DNA from: Selaginella moellendorffii
Taxonomy: Eukaryota > Streptophyta > Lycopodiopsida > Selaginellales > Selaginellaceae
Length of the DNA: 64,000 bases
NCBI RefSeq assembly: GCF_000143415.4
Contig: NW_003314296.1
Location: 1,560,302 to 1,624,301 of the forward strand
Direction of reading: 5' to 3'
Position 1 is the stretch's first letter; every line of letters begins with the position of its first letter. The translations under genes and the position numbers were made by a program. Below the pieces are notes generated by a model, which saw only the letters and a list, made by a program, of their open reading frames with translations, made no database searches and was not told the DNA's origin. Of the stretch, positions 32,401 through 42,836 are shown piece after piece.

Positions 32401-33853
32401 GGAAGAGCAGAACAAAATGCAAATATAGGAGGAAATAGTGGGAGAACAAAAGTAATGGAAGTAGAGGTAGAAGTAAAGGGACGAAGAGGTACGGAAGTGA
32501 GAGGAATGGATGAAACATAAGAAAGTATGAGACAAGGGGGAGAAACCTCAAAGTCATATTTGGCATGATTGCGCTGCAACCAATCCATACCAAGAATGAG
32601 GTCAAAAGCTTGACTCGGCACTACCCACAACAACTGCAACTCAAGCTCAAAATCGCCTACACGCACAACCAGGTCCGCCTCATCTCATGCATATGCATGT
32701 GTATGGCCGTTGCCATAAAGAATGAAAATTGGATCTGCCGCACGACGCAAGTGTAAACAACAACGTGTGGCAACAGGTCAAGCAATAGAAGATAAACTCG
32801 AACCTATATCAACTAACACGGAGAGAATAATAGGAAACCTCTTGTTATAAAAATAAGCTTGGAAAGTAAGCATTGGATGAACCAGTGCCGAGTGAACCCT
32901 TTGATGGTACTCCCGAAAGAAAGATGGAGGGGTCATTAACTTATTCGCACAAGGTCCCTTCGTTACTTGCGCAACTCCTCGTTTCCCGGATGCACCTCGG
33001 TGTCAAAACCTTCCACTGCAGCAACACCAACAGGACGTTGCTGACGCCAAGGTTTCCACCTAGGAAATGGAGGTCACCAATCCGGAAAGCGCCGACAACG
33101 CCGATAAGTATGACCAACTTCATCACACGCCCAGCAATGAACATCACGGCCACGACCACGTCCTCGCCCGTGTCCTTGGATTCGAGTAGCAGCAACATCA
33201 ACCTCCATTGGAACAGGACCATCATTCATAGGAAGTGGAGCTGAAGGATGTGTAGCGAGAAGTGGAAGAGACAACGTCTCATAACGTTGTGCCAAGTGGC
33301 GAGCACTATCAAGGGTTGCAGGAGCAAGTGCATGCACAAGTCCGACAAGATTTTGACGAAGTGCTGGCCACAACATTCCTAGCTTGATCCGCTCCGATAT
33401 ATTGGGCTATTGGATGAAACAAAAAACTTCGGAAACGAACACCAAATTGCATCATCGACTCAGATGGCCTTGGCAAAGATGGTGCAATTGTTGGAAGGCA
33501 TCATCACAGTCGTCGGCATGTCCGAAAACATGTTTGAAGATGTCCGAAAGAACACTCCAATCCCCACGAGTGGTTGCGCTCAATCCATTGTATCATTGCA
33601 ATGCCGTCTCTTGGAGACACGTGGGGAACTCACGCAAACGTCGAGCATCATCCCAAAAATGATATGTGGCAATCACCGTAAAGTGATCGAACCAATAGTA
33701 CACATCATCCCTAGGATTCCCACGAAAGAACTCCGGCCAAACGCGAGGATTGGCACCAAGAGCAGGAGGAGTTGGACCACGTGCCGTGAATGCCGCCATC
33801 AATTGAGTTTGGTTGTTCAATTGCAAGCGCATAGCATCAAGCAATTGAACCAA
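29498..33853 (-). pseudogene. Gag-pol remnant of the gypsy element
   Basis: Read from right to left: gag (WPEFFRGNPRDDVYYWFDHF near 33,740), a CCHC knuckle (CWACDEVGHTYRRC near 33,130), a retropepsin-like VDIGSS (near 32,800), the RT palm (KLDLASGY near 31,980, FIDDVL near 31,790), RNase H (MRVDASDIGLGGVL, 31,363), an HHCC zinc site and integrase core (FDLMGPF, LSDNGPAF, 30,240-30,430) and a C-terminal domain (VDDLVLICFP). Integrase follows RNase H, as in Ty3/gypsy. Several stops break the frame (for example at about 31,970, 31,365 and 30,530). It is not autonomous. Confidence 0.88.
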
Positions 33854-34128
33854 CTGTTACTCTAGAGTCAAAGGAGGAGATTGCTAATCTGCCATAAAGA
33901 TGAACGAAAAAGAAAGAGCAAAAGAAGAGAAATGACAAAAAGCTAGAAGGAAATGGTAGATCTAGACAATGCAAAAAGCTAGATCTAAACCAAAATCCTA
34001 AAAAGAAAGAACAAAAGAAAGGAAATGGAAAAAGCTAGATCTGGACGATACAAAAGCTAGATCTAAACAGAAATTCCAAATCCAAGCACTCCCCAGAGAC
34101 AATCGAAGGTGCCCTTCATCTCCACCAA

Positions 34129-34303
34129 TGTGAGTGCATAGAATATGGAAAGGGAATATAGAAATGTGCATATCAATTAGCCCAAAAACCCTAGTTTATA
34201 TACAGGAATGAGTGGTCTGGATTAAAACCAATCCGACGACTACCAAAATCCCACTACGCTAATATTAGTATACGGCATCGTAGCTGTACACTTGGCCCTC
34301 ACA
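34129..34303 (-). repeat. 5' LTR of the gypsy element
   Basis: The primer-binding site should lie just left of 34,129. The minus strand there reads TTGGTGGAGATGAAGGG, which begins with TGG; I cannot name the primer tRNA. Confidence 0.85.
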
Positions 34304-34537
34304 TTGTTAAATTAAACATTCTTATAAAATAATAATTATTTAGATTTTAAAAATGCAAGTAACTTTTTAATCTAATTATAATTAAAAATAAGGCCTGCAT
34401 TAAGCTTGAGATGCTCCAACTTAAAAAACTTACAATAACAGAATTATTCTGGCAATCCTAGAAATTATTATAACATTTTCAACGATAGTTTGGTTTGTAA
34501 CAAGTTTATGGCATCCAACACAGGGATCTTTTACCAA

Positions 34538-37500
34538 ATGGAGAGCCCAGAGCTAAAGGCTTCATTTCTAAGCCACTTGACATGGTAGTGGATGGGAGCC
34601 ATGATCTTGATAGGGAACAAGCATCCTTTGGAGGTAGTCTTAAATTCACAAATCTTGCCAAAATTTGTGTCTGTCTGTCTACTAGATGAGTGATTTGTAT
34701 GAGCTTAACCAAGAGGATAAGGCAGAATCTTGTGAACAAAGATGGAATGAATGCTATGAGAAAGAGGGGAGCAAAAGGGTGTTGCGAGTGATCTTGAGGT
34801 TCCTGGGAGTGAAGTTCTTCCTCTTGTTTACCTTGCGCCCTTTGTGGCTGGCAGCGCTCATTTTGCAGGTTTTTGAGCAGTAAGCTCTTGGGACCTTTGT
34901 AACTTACACCGATCTCTCCCAAGTTTATGTTATTAAGGAGCTCATCCATCGGTCCAGACCATTTTTGTTCCCGACCGCGTTTGGCCGAAATCCCGACTGC
35001 TGCCCGAACGCGGTCGGACAGCCCCGTTCGGTGATTCCGTTCGGGAATCGTGCTTGCAGGGGCTATATTAACGATGTTGCTGCGGCTAGGTTATCGCCAT
35101 CGCCACTGCATCTCCACCGCTTTACTGTTCTCCTGACTAGAGAGTGTCGCCCTAGCTTGGTACGCACGCGGATTCGATGTAGGCTTGCTGTGGATGGATG
35201 GATCACTCCATAACAGCAGTCGGCCTCCGCTTTCGATTGAGCATGGAGCAGCTCGCTGAGGCCTCGCAAATCACCCAGTCCTCCACGACGCTTGAACTGT
35301 AATTTTGCCCTCAAATAGAAATTACAATTCTAGAGATTTGATTCTAGCGATTCTAGCAATTTTTCATGTTCAGAACCAAGCTTGCTAAATGTTTGTGGAG
35401 CAAATTGCAAATGCCCTTTTGTCTTTACCTTCTACAACAAATTTACAGAGTAGGCATTTTGATAAGGCATTTACTTCTGGAGCTGGTACACAAAGTATTA
35501 GTCAATTTTAGCTTATGAGTGCTTCTACAGGCCATGAAGGATCATCTGTTGGTTAAAAGTGAATGTGAAATGGCAACATTAAGGAAATGTTTGATGACAA
35601 AAAACATGAACTTAGATGATGCAATATCAAAGTTCATTTTCTTGAATGCCATACCATTTAATGTTGTGAAAAATTTATATTTTCATGCAATGATTGCCAC
35701 TGTTTGTAGTGCCGGACCTAGTTTTATTAAAAATGTTTTTTTTTAATAAAAAAAACTTTGTGAACTGTTTGGCCGTTCGGCATTTTTTTAGCCGGTCAAT
35801 AACCACGGTCGGGCGGTCGGCTGGTCGGCGTTCGGAACGGTCGGGACCAACCTTGATCCAGACTCAAGAGCTCCAAAACATGGAGTGATTTCCTCCTCGC
35901 TGCCGGACTGTTCTTCCTGGCACAATCCCAGAGCTTATGCAACATCTGGATGTCCTTCTATGGCTGGAGATATGGTGTTCGCTTGTGTGCTGCTTTTTCC
36001 ATGGCTGCTTTCAACAAGGTCTTTGTGCATAATACTCTTTTGCTTCTCTGTTATATTAACATTTTGTGATTTATGGAGATGTTGAGCACAAGAACGGCTG
36101 AATTTAGTGGATCCTTGGATAGCTTGCTGTTTAATCTTGTCAACAGTGATACCCAAAAGCTGATTGATTTCTTGTGTATACTTCCTTATGGTATGATATG
36201 TAGTTGCAATTGCTTTGCTCTAAACCATTGTGGGACTTGCAGTGGTTTGCTTTCCATTCCATTTGCTTGTTGTGAGTTTTTTCTTATATCGAGAAGCAGG
36301 CATTACCACACTTGCTGGAGTAGCTTGGACGGTCGTGGTGGGGATATTAATGGTAATAAGAATTCCTGATTCTTTTTCCAAATTGCTTACATCATTATTA
36401 TATTAGTCCTATGTGGCTAAGTATGTGGGGCACTTGGCAAGAAGAAAGCATTCTTACACTGATGCTCGAGTGGGAATCCTTTGTGAAACTTTGGCCGGCA
36501 TTAGAATTATCAAGTTCAATGGTTGGATTCCTTTGTTTATGAAAAAAATCAATAATGCTCATGCTGGTGAAATGAAGTGGATTTCCAAGTTGGCTATGAT
36601 CAGTACAATCATGTATATTTTGAAGGTATGTTTTAGTTTCTCAAGATTCTAATTATCATTCTCTATTATTGTTGCAGGATTCATTTGTTCCATTTGCATG
36701 CTTATTTGCTTTTGGTGCTTATATCTATCATCATAAAATGCTTGACATGACAATAGCTTTTGTTGTCCTATCTTTCTTCAGTATTCTTGCAAGGGATAGC
36801 ATATATTTCATTTATGGTATGGTTTCTATAAAACAAAACATCTCACTGAATGAAAAAATCTGATTTGCAATTGAAAGGTTTGCCATCAATTTCTAATGCA
36901 CTAGTAGCTGTGGAGAGACTACAAAAGGTGTTGGACTTGACAAATAGTTTGCAAACATCCAAGTCAAAGGTATGTGCTTAATTTTTTTATATTTATTCTG
37001 AATAGTTTATTAATTCAGAATAATTTATTTCTAGAAAACCTCAAACATATTTGCTATTGAGCTTTTGGACTGTAATTTTGCTAGAAACATTTCCAAAAGC
37101 ATTAATCCCAAGCCCATACACATGCAAATTCAGAGGGGTATTCTTGCTGGCTTGATCGGTAAAGTGGGAAGTGGTAAGAGTTCTTTGCTATATGGAATTT
37201 TAGAAGAACTAAAGGTTGGTTAATTGATGTTGTTTTATAATTTTGGAAGGTAATAATTGACTTTGCAGCTAACTCAAGGTTCATTATTTGTGGAAGGAAA
37301 TATAGCTTATTCCCCACAACAGCCTTGGATATTAAATGATACAATGCGAAATAATATTGTCTTTGGCAGCATATTTGATAATAAACGCTATGATAATGTA
37401 GTGGCTGCTTGTGCACTTAATCATGACATTTCAATGCTACCTAATGGGAGTGACACTGAAATTGTAAGTTATATGTTATTTATATTCCTAATTTATATTG

Positions 37501-39904
37501 TGATTTAAAAAGGGGGAAAGAGGGGTAAATTTAAGTGGCAGACAAAAGGCTAGAGTATCTCTTGCTCGTGCATGTTATAGTACTGCTCCTATTATTCTTT
37601 TGGATGATCCTTTATCTGCTGTTGATGCTTCAACAGCTAAATACATCGTTGATTATGTACTAAATGGCATTTTAAAGGGAAGAACAGTAATCATGGCAAC
37701 ACATTCTATTATAAGCTTACAAGCTTGTGATGAAATTTATTTATTAGATACCAACAATGGTATTAAGCGCATCTTATCAAGTTCTAAAGATATAAAACGT
37801 GAGATGGAGTTGGTATCAGCTAAAACAGAATTAAATGCTAGTCAATATAGTAAGTTGGACAATTCAAAAGGAGGCATAGTGAAACAAGAGACAATGGAAA
37901 GTGGAAATATAAAACTCTCTCATTATTTAGAATATCTACACATAGCTGGTTGGTAAGTTTTTAAATTAATGATATAGATTTCTATTATATAAATGTACAG
38001 GTCAACTTTTTTAATAATTCCCATATTTATTTTGGGGCAAGGAGCACTTCTGATGGTAGACTATTGGATTCGAATTTGGACAGATAACAAGTATAGTATA
38101 TCAAAATACACTTATTTGATACTCTTTACGTGCCTTGGTATGTTTGCGATCATTATTTCTATTTTGAAGTGTATTATTTTCAACCAAGCATATCTAACTT
38201 CTTCAAAGAATATGCATAAGTTAATGGTTGAAAAAGTGTTCCGTTCACCTCTTTTATTTTTTGACCAAGTAAGTCCCTAGGTTCATAGCTAAACTAAAGG
38301 ATAAATTTATATTCAGAATCCAATTGGAAAACTTTTAAATCGCTATAGTAAGGATCAAGCTATACCAGATGAAACTTTACCATCACAAATCAAGGTTTGA
38401 TTGCATTATTAATATTTAAATTAACTTAAACTATATTTTATAGCAAGCACTCGAAGGCATTTATGCTTCTATTGTACTAATTGGAATTCTAATACCATGG
38501 TTTTTGCTTACAATTCCACTTGCGTTGGCCATACTTATTTATGTCAGACAACAATATATTTCTACAGGCAGTGCACTTAAAAGGTTGGATGCTATTTCTC
38601 AGTCACCAATATTTGCACATTTTACAGAAACACTACAGGTAAAATTGAGTATTTTTTATTTTAAAAATAATACTAACAATGTTTTATTCAAAAGGGAGCG
38701 GTTTCTATTAGAGCCTGATAGCTTTTTTTGAATATCAGCTCTACAACTGCTAATGCTTTGTTTAATAATCAAGTGTTATACTTGTACAAACCTTAAAGAT
38801 TACTGATGTCCTCCAGATTGCAATCAAATGGACAGTTGAAGCAGAAAGCGTGTTTGTAAGTGTGGAGAGAATTCTAGAATATTGTCATTTATCTACAGAG
38901 GCCACAAATAAATCTGAGCCAAGGATTCTTTCAAGCAATTGGCCTGCTGCGGGGTCTATTGAGTTTATCAACTCCACATTAGCATACAGGGAAGATCTTC
39001 CAGCAGTTTTGAATAACATATCATTTAAGGTAATAATTATTATTGTGTAGTTTAAAATTAGCTATTTTTTCCAACAGATTTTCCCATTAGAAAAAATAGG
39101 AATTACTGGTGCCGGAAAGTCAAGCTTGGCTGCAGCTATGTTCAGAATGGTTGAGAACATGGCTTGTAGTGGAACAATACTTGTGGATGATATTGACATC
39201 AAGACCATTGGACTTGATGAATTGAGACAAAGATTGTCAATAATCCCACAGGTAAGCTTTCAATATAATTCAAATGTCAATGCCTTAGAAGTGTTCACAA
39301 TGAGCAGGATCCTGTTCTTTTTTCTGGCACATTAAGATTTAACATGGATCCATTTGGAAAGAACGATGATAGAGAAATTCATGAAGCACTGACAAGAGCG
39401 CATTTCTCCAGCACACAGTCGTATAAGAACTTTGACAACGGCTTAGATGGTCAGATTACAAGTTCTGGAACAAACTTTAGCGTTGGAGAAAGGCAGCTTC
39501 TTTGCCTTGCAAGAAGTTTGCTAAGAAAGTAAGATTGTATTGATTCTACTTCTCAACTGATCATAGCTTATTTTTGCAGGTCCAAAATCCTTATTATGGA
39601 CGAAGCAACTGCAGCAGTAGACAATGACACAGACCAAATCATTCAAGCAACTATTCGAGCCTCTTTCCAGGATTGCACCGTTCTAACAGTTGCCCATCGC
39701 ATCCAAACAATTATTGACAATGATCGTGTCTTAGTGATGGAAGCTGGACGCATTGCAGAGTTTGATACCCCCAAGAATCTCCTCAAATTAACAGGCAAGT
39801 TATACTCGATTCTATTATGGTTTTAGAATCTTATGTTATGTTCCTTAGATGGATTTCTCTTCAACATGGTCGCTCATAATAAAGCAGCTAATGAAAAAGT
39901 TTAA
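34538..39904 (+). pseudogene. ABCC-type transporter, copy B (pseudogene)
   Basis: Same exon order as copy A but clearly broken. The codon after LTW in the first exon is TAG (34,586-34,588, codon 17), where copy A has CAC. A hAT element sits at 34,960-35,855, in or beside the next exon. The NBD1 signature LSGGQ reads LSGRQ (near 37,540). In TMD2 a 9-base in-frame loss lies near 38,475. A deletion of about 205 bases near 38,707 removes most of the exon starting GAVSIRA and creates a stop. NBD2 has lost 9 bases before Walker A (GITGAGKSS instead of [12 protein letters not shown]). The end reads DGFLFNMVAHNKAANEKV after a GC-AG-like intron. Confidence 0.88.
34960..35855 (+). mobile_element. hAT-type DNA transposon, internally deleted
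   Basis: An 896-base insertion flanked by an 8-base duplication, GTCCAGAC (34,952-34,959) and ATCCAGAC (35,856-35,863), 7 of 8 matching. The ends are imperfect inverted repeats of 18 bases with 14 matches (CATTTTTGTTCCCGACCG against CAAGGTTGGTCCCGACCG). Copy A shows the uninterrupted target near 23,465. The inside holds a small hAT transposase relic (35,540-35,740, DDAISKFIFLNAIPFNVV), typical of the N-terminal part of plant hAT proteins. It cannot move on its own. Confidence 0.85.
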
Positions 39905-39981
39905 TATGAGATCTATTTCTTTTAAAATGTCTTATCCAGAAGAGTATAATAAAAGATCACTGTAAAAACTATATTTACATT

Positions 39982-40590
39982 TTGGGTTCTTCTTCTTCTT
40001 GCGAGGACTCCAAGATGTTCTGCATAACTCTCACAATCGGGATGGTGATGCTAGCCTTTTTCCTGCTCATCAATTATCACGAATGCGACTTCAAGGACAT
40101 CAAGGTTTTACACGTGGAGCTCCCATCAAACTCAACTCCGCGGTTTGTTTCCAATCTAGAGCTTCAGTTTAACTGCTCGAACCTCAAGCTCAACCTCATC
40201 GAAAGCACGAACACATGCTGGACGTGAGGTTTGATGCAATGGACGTAATTTTGAAGTACCGTGGAGCCGAGCTCGCAGTCCAGCCATTTTCATTCCCCAT
40301 CTTTGTGCTTGCGGAGAGCAGCACTGTTTTGGTGAAACGGGGGATCATGGTGAACGAGACGAGCCTTTCCGTGGATAAGTTGAAGCTGTTTAAAGCGGAT
40401 GTTGAATCGGGCAAAGTTCCACTCTCGGCAGCAATCCTGTCAGTGCCCAGTGGATTGAAGACAGTTCATCCAGTAGCTCGGATTACTTGCAGGCTGATCT
40501 TACCTGTGACTTGGGCATGATTCTTCCACAGAAGGGTGAAACCAATGCGCAAGATATTATGGTCATCAGCTGTGCCCTGTACTGTCCCTA
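39982..40590 (+). pseudogene. LEA_2 (NDR1/HIN1-like) membrane protein gene, frameshifted
   Basis: The start MGSSSSCEDSKMF leads into a transmembrane helix (ITLTIGMVMLAFFLLI) and a beta-rich LEA_2 domain (VSNLELQFNCSNLKL...LDVRFDAMDVILKYRGAELAV). The frame changes near 40,205 and again near 40,440, after which a C-terminal block (ADLTCDLGMILPQKGETNAQD) appears. NDR1/HIN1-type proteins sit in the plasma membrane with the LEA_2 domain outside. Either frameshifts killed the gene or a short intron removes one of them. It is the best preserved of three related copies here. Confidence 0.6.
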
Positions 40591-40639
40591 TTCAAGCTGG
40601 TAGTAGATGATACTAAACTATGCAAGAATATACTAACAT

Positions 40640-40990
40640 ACCACGAAATTTAATTTAACACTTGACTACATTTTTACCCTGCGCGATCGAGTGGTCGCTC
40701 CACGCCCATATTGACACCAATGCGCAGCTCATCGGACTGGCATTCTCGCCTCGCGGTTGAGATTTCGGGCTCTGATGTAAGTGCTGGCAAAGGAGCCGAG
40801 CTCAATCTTTTCATCCTGTAAGTTCCTTTGTGTTCTTTGTCGTTTTTTCCTTTTTTTTAAATTTCTAAACTACTCCAGCTTCACGACTGACTTGAAGATC
40901 AAGAGCATTTGCGTCTTCGGAGGCACTGATGGCAGTCCATCCAAAATGAAAGCGTAAGTGTTTTCAGTCTTTTTCTCTCTGCTGGGTTTT
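40640..40990 (+). pseudogene. PITHD1 remnant in unit 2
   Basis: It holds the HIDT segment near 40,710, LILFIP-like exon 3 near 40,800 and the VKIKSICV-like exon 4 near 40,885, ending with a GTAAGT donor, all in the order of the intact gene. Exons are shortened and out of frame, and downstream exons are absent. Confidence 0.65.
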
Positions 40991-40999
40991 GCTTAGTGC

Positions 41000-41580
41000 T
41001 GGCTTTCATTTGCAATTAGCTGGTAAGGTCGTGGATAAGTTCGTTTTTAAATGCAGGAAACTCTGGATTGATCCGACCAGCAATCTTACGTGGAGGCGAA
41101 TGTTAGCGTAGATGGCCAGACGGCAGGCTTGGTCTCTGGCTATGGTCCCTTGACCTTCCTCCAGGTGTGTTTCTACCGTTTAGTAGAATTCTTTGTCGTG
41201 GAAGTTTATGTGTAAGAACTATAATTACATTTAGAAATGTGTCGTAGCCCTTTTCCCATTGTGTATGCTGGTTATTGCGCTCTCGGATCATCAGGAACGA
41301 TGGTGCGACTTCAAGGTTTCAACTTCACGGTTTGTTTCTCCAGTTTAAGTGCTCGAATCTCAAGCACCGCAAGCACACGTGTACGTGGAGTTTGATTCAA
41401 TGGACGCTACCGTGGAGTCGAGCTCGCCGCGCACTGTTTTGGCGGCAAGGAGGATCGTGGTGAACGAGACGGGCAAAGTTCCACTCTGGTTGGAGGAGAC
41501 ATGTTTTAAGCTGTGACTTGGGCATGACTCTTCCACACAGTGCGCAAGATATTGCCAGGCACTTTTACCACCTTTATTCA
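41000..41580 (+). pseudogene. LEA_2 fragment upstream of PITHD1
   Basis: It closely matches 28,320-28,890 (for example the block starting GGAAACTCTGGATTGAT and the DVEFDSMD-like part), with further small deletions. No open frame remains. Confidence 0.6.
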
Positions 41581-41731
41581 TAACCTTATAGGTGCATGAT
41601 AAATATTCAGCTAAATATCCTAATATACTATACTAGAATATTACCTAGAATATTTAGTACGCTGACTGACAAGTGGACCTGTCGCGAATGCTGGATAACC
41701 TTGGCTACATTTTCTAGGGCTTTTGCTAGCG

Positions 41732-42836
41732 ATGGCGTCGTGCACACACCACCACCACTGCGCCGACCACTCCTGCGCTGCCGAGTGGTCGCTCCACGCC
41801 CACATTGACACCGCCAAGGTAAATGCGCAGCTCCGCGCCATCGATCGGGGCGCGGCATTCGATCGTCGCGTCTCGGGGTCGAGATTTTGGGCTCTGATGC
41901 GTGTGCCTCTAGGTCTGGGCGCTGAACGAGGCCTCTCCAGGCAGCTCCAAATCGGTCTTCAAGAGCTGGGATCAGCGACTGGATCTCTCGGTAAGTGCTG
42001 CCAAAGGAGCGTTCTTTTTACATTTTTTTTGGCTGTGTAGGGATCGCTGGAGAGCAATGAGGACGATCCCGAGCTCATTCTTTTCATCCCGTGAGTTTCT
42101 CTTTGTTCTTCTTTGTGAAGTGTTGTTCTTTCTTTCTTTCTTTCTAAAACAAAGAAAACTACTCCAGCTTCACCACTGACGTGAAGATCAAGAGCATTTG
42201 CGTCATCGGAGGCACTGATGGCAGCAGCCCATCCAAAATGAGAGCGTAAGTGTTTCGTTTTTTTTTTTTTCCTCTCTCTGCCGGGTTTTGCTTAGTGCTG
42301 GCTTTGCAGGTTCATAAACCGCGAGGACATCGACTTTTCGGATGCGAGGGAGCTCCTTCCCGTGCAGGTGTGCTCTGAGAAGTGTTACGCTTGTCTAGTA
42401 TCTAAGCTCATCCTTTTTCTTTGCAGGAGTGGGATTTGGCTGAGAATCTCTACGGAGAACTGGAGTACCCAACAAGGTGACTTCAACTCTTTGGATTGAT
42501 GCCTTTAAAACTCTTTCTCTCAGGTATCCCAAGTTCCAAGGCGTCGCCAATCTGACCCTGCATTTCCCGACCAACTTTGGCGGCACGAGCACGCGCATCC
42601 ACTACGTTGGACTGAAAGGAGAATCTACCAAGGTTGAGTCGTGCTCCTTGTGGTATACTTACCTGATTTATGAGCTTGTACAGGTGAATCGGGATGCCGT
42701 GACTAATGCAGTCTACGAGGCATATCCAAATCTGTCAGAGCACCAGTAAGTCGGGGTTTTCACGCAAGAAATGCCGGTGACGATTTGTTTGTCTTGCAGG
42801 ATCCCAGGTGGTACTGGAGCACCCGAAGTTTCGTAG
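41732..42836 (+). CDS. PITH domain protein (PITHD1-like)
   Basis: Nine exons encode 202 residues: 41732-41818, 41913-41990, 42041-42090, 42168-42245, 42310-42367, 42427-42476, 42524-42632, 42684-42745 and 42800-42836, all GT-AG and in phase. The His-rich start MASCTHHHHCADHSC and the following HIDTAKVWALNEA match the opening of PITHD1. The PITH domain has SNEDDPELILFIPFTTDVKIKSICVIGG, YGELEYPTRYPKF, LTLHFPTNFGG and IHYVGLKGE. PITH domains also end thioredoxin-like TXNL1, where they contact the proteasome; PITHD1 itself is linked to proteasome and development. The gene is the functional parent of the remnants at 27,890 and 40,640. Confidence 0.92.

Larger units (their letters stand above)
29291..34303 (-). 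mobile_element. Ty3/gypsy LTR retrotransposon, defective, short LTRs
   Basis: It lies on the minus strand, so the 5' LTR is at 34,129-34,303 and the 3' LTR at 29,291-29,465. Both are about 175 bases, with TGTGAG...CTCACA ends (first base changed in the left copy). A polypurine tract (AGAAAAGGGG on the minus strand, 29,470-29,479) abuts the 3' LTR. Flanks carry a 4-base duplication, CTGT/TTGT. The empty site is visible at 22,791-22,794 in the first duplication unit. The LTRs differ at about a dozen positions, nearly all transitions, so the insertion is not recent. Confidence 0.88.
29071..41745 (+). repeat. Tandem segmental duplication, second unit (with insertions)
   Basis: Second copy of the 6.5-kb unit, enlarged by a 5-kb gypsy element (29,291-34,303) and a 0.9-kb hAT element (34,960-35,855). 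It ends in exon 1 of the intact PITHD1 gene, the position where unit 1 was joined back to HLTF. Confidence 0.8.
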
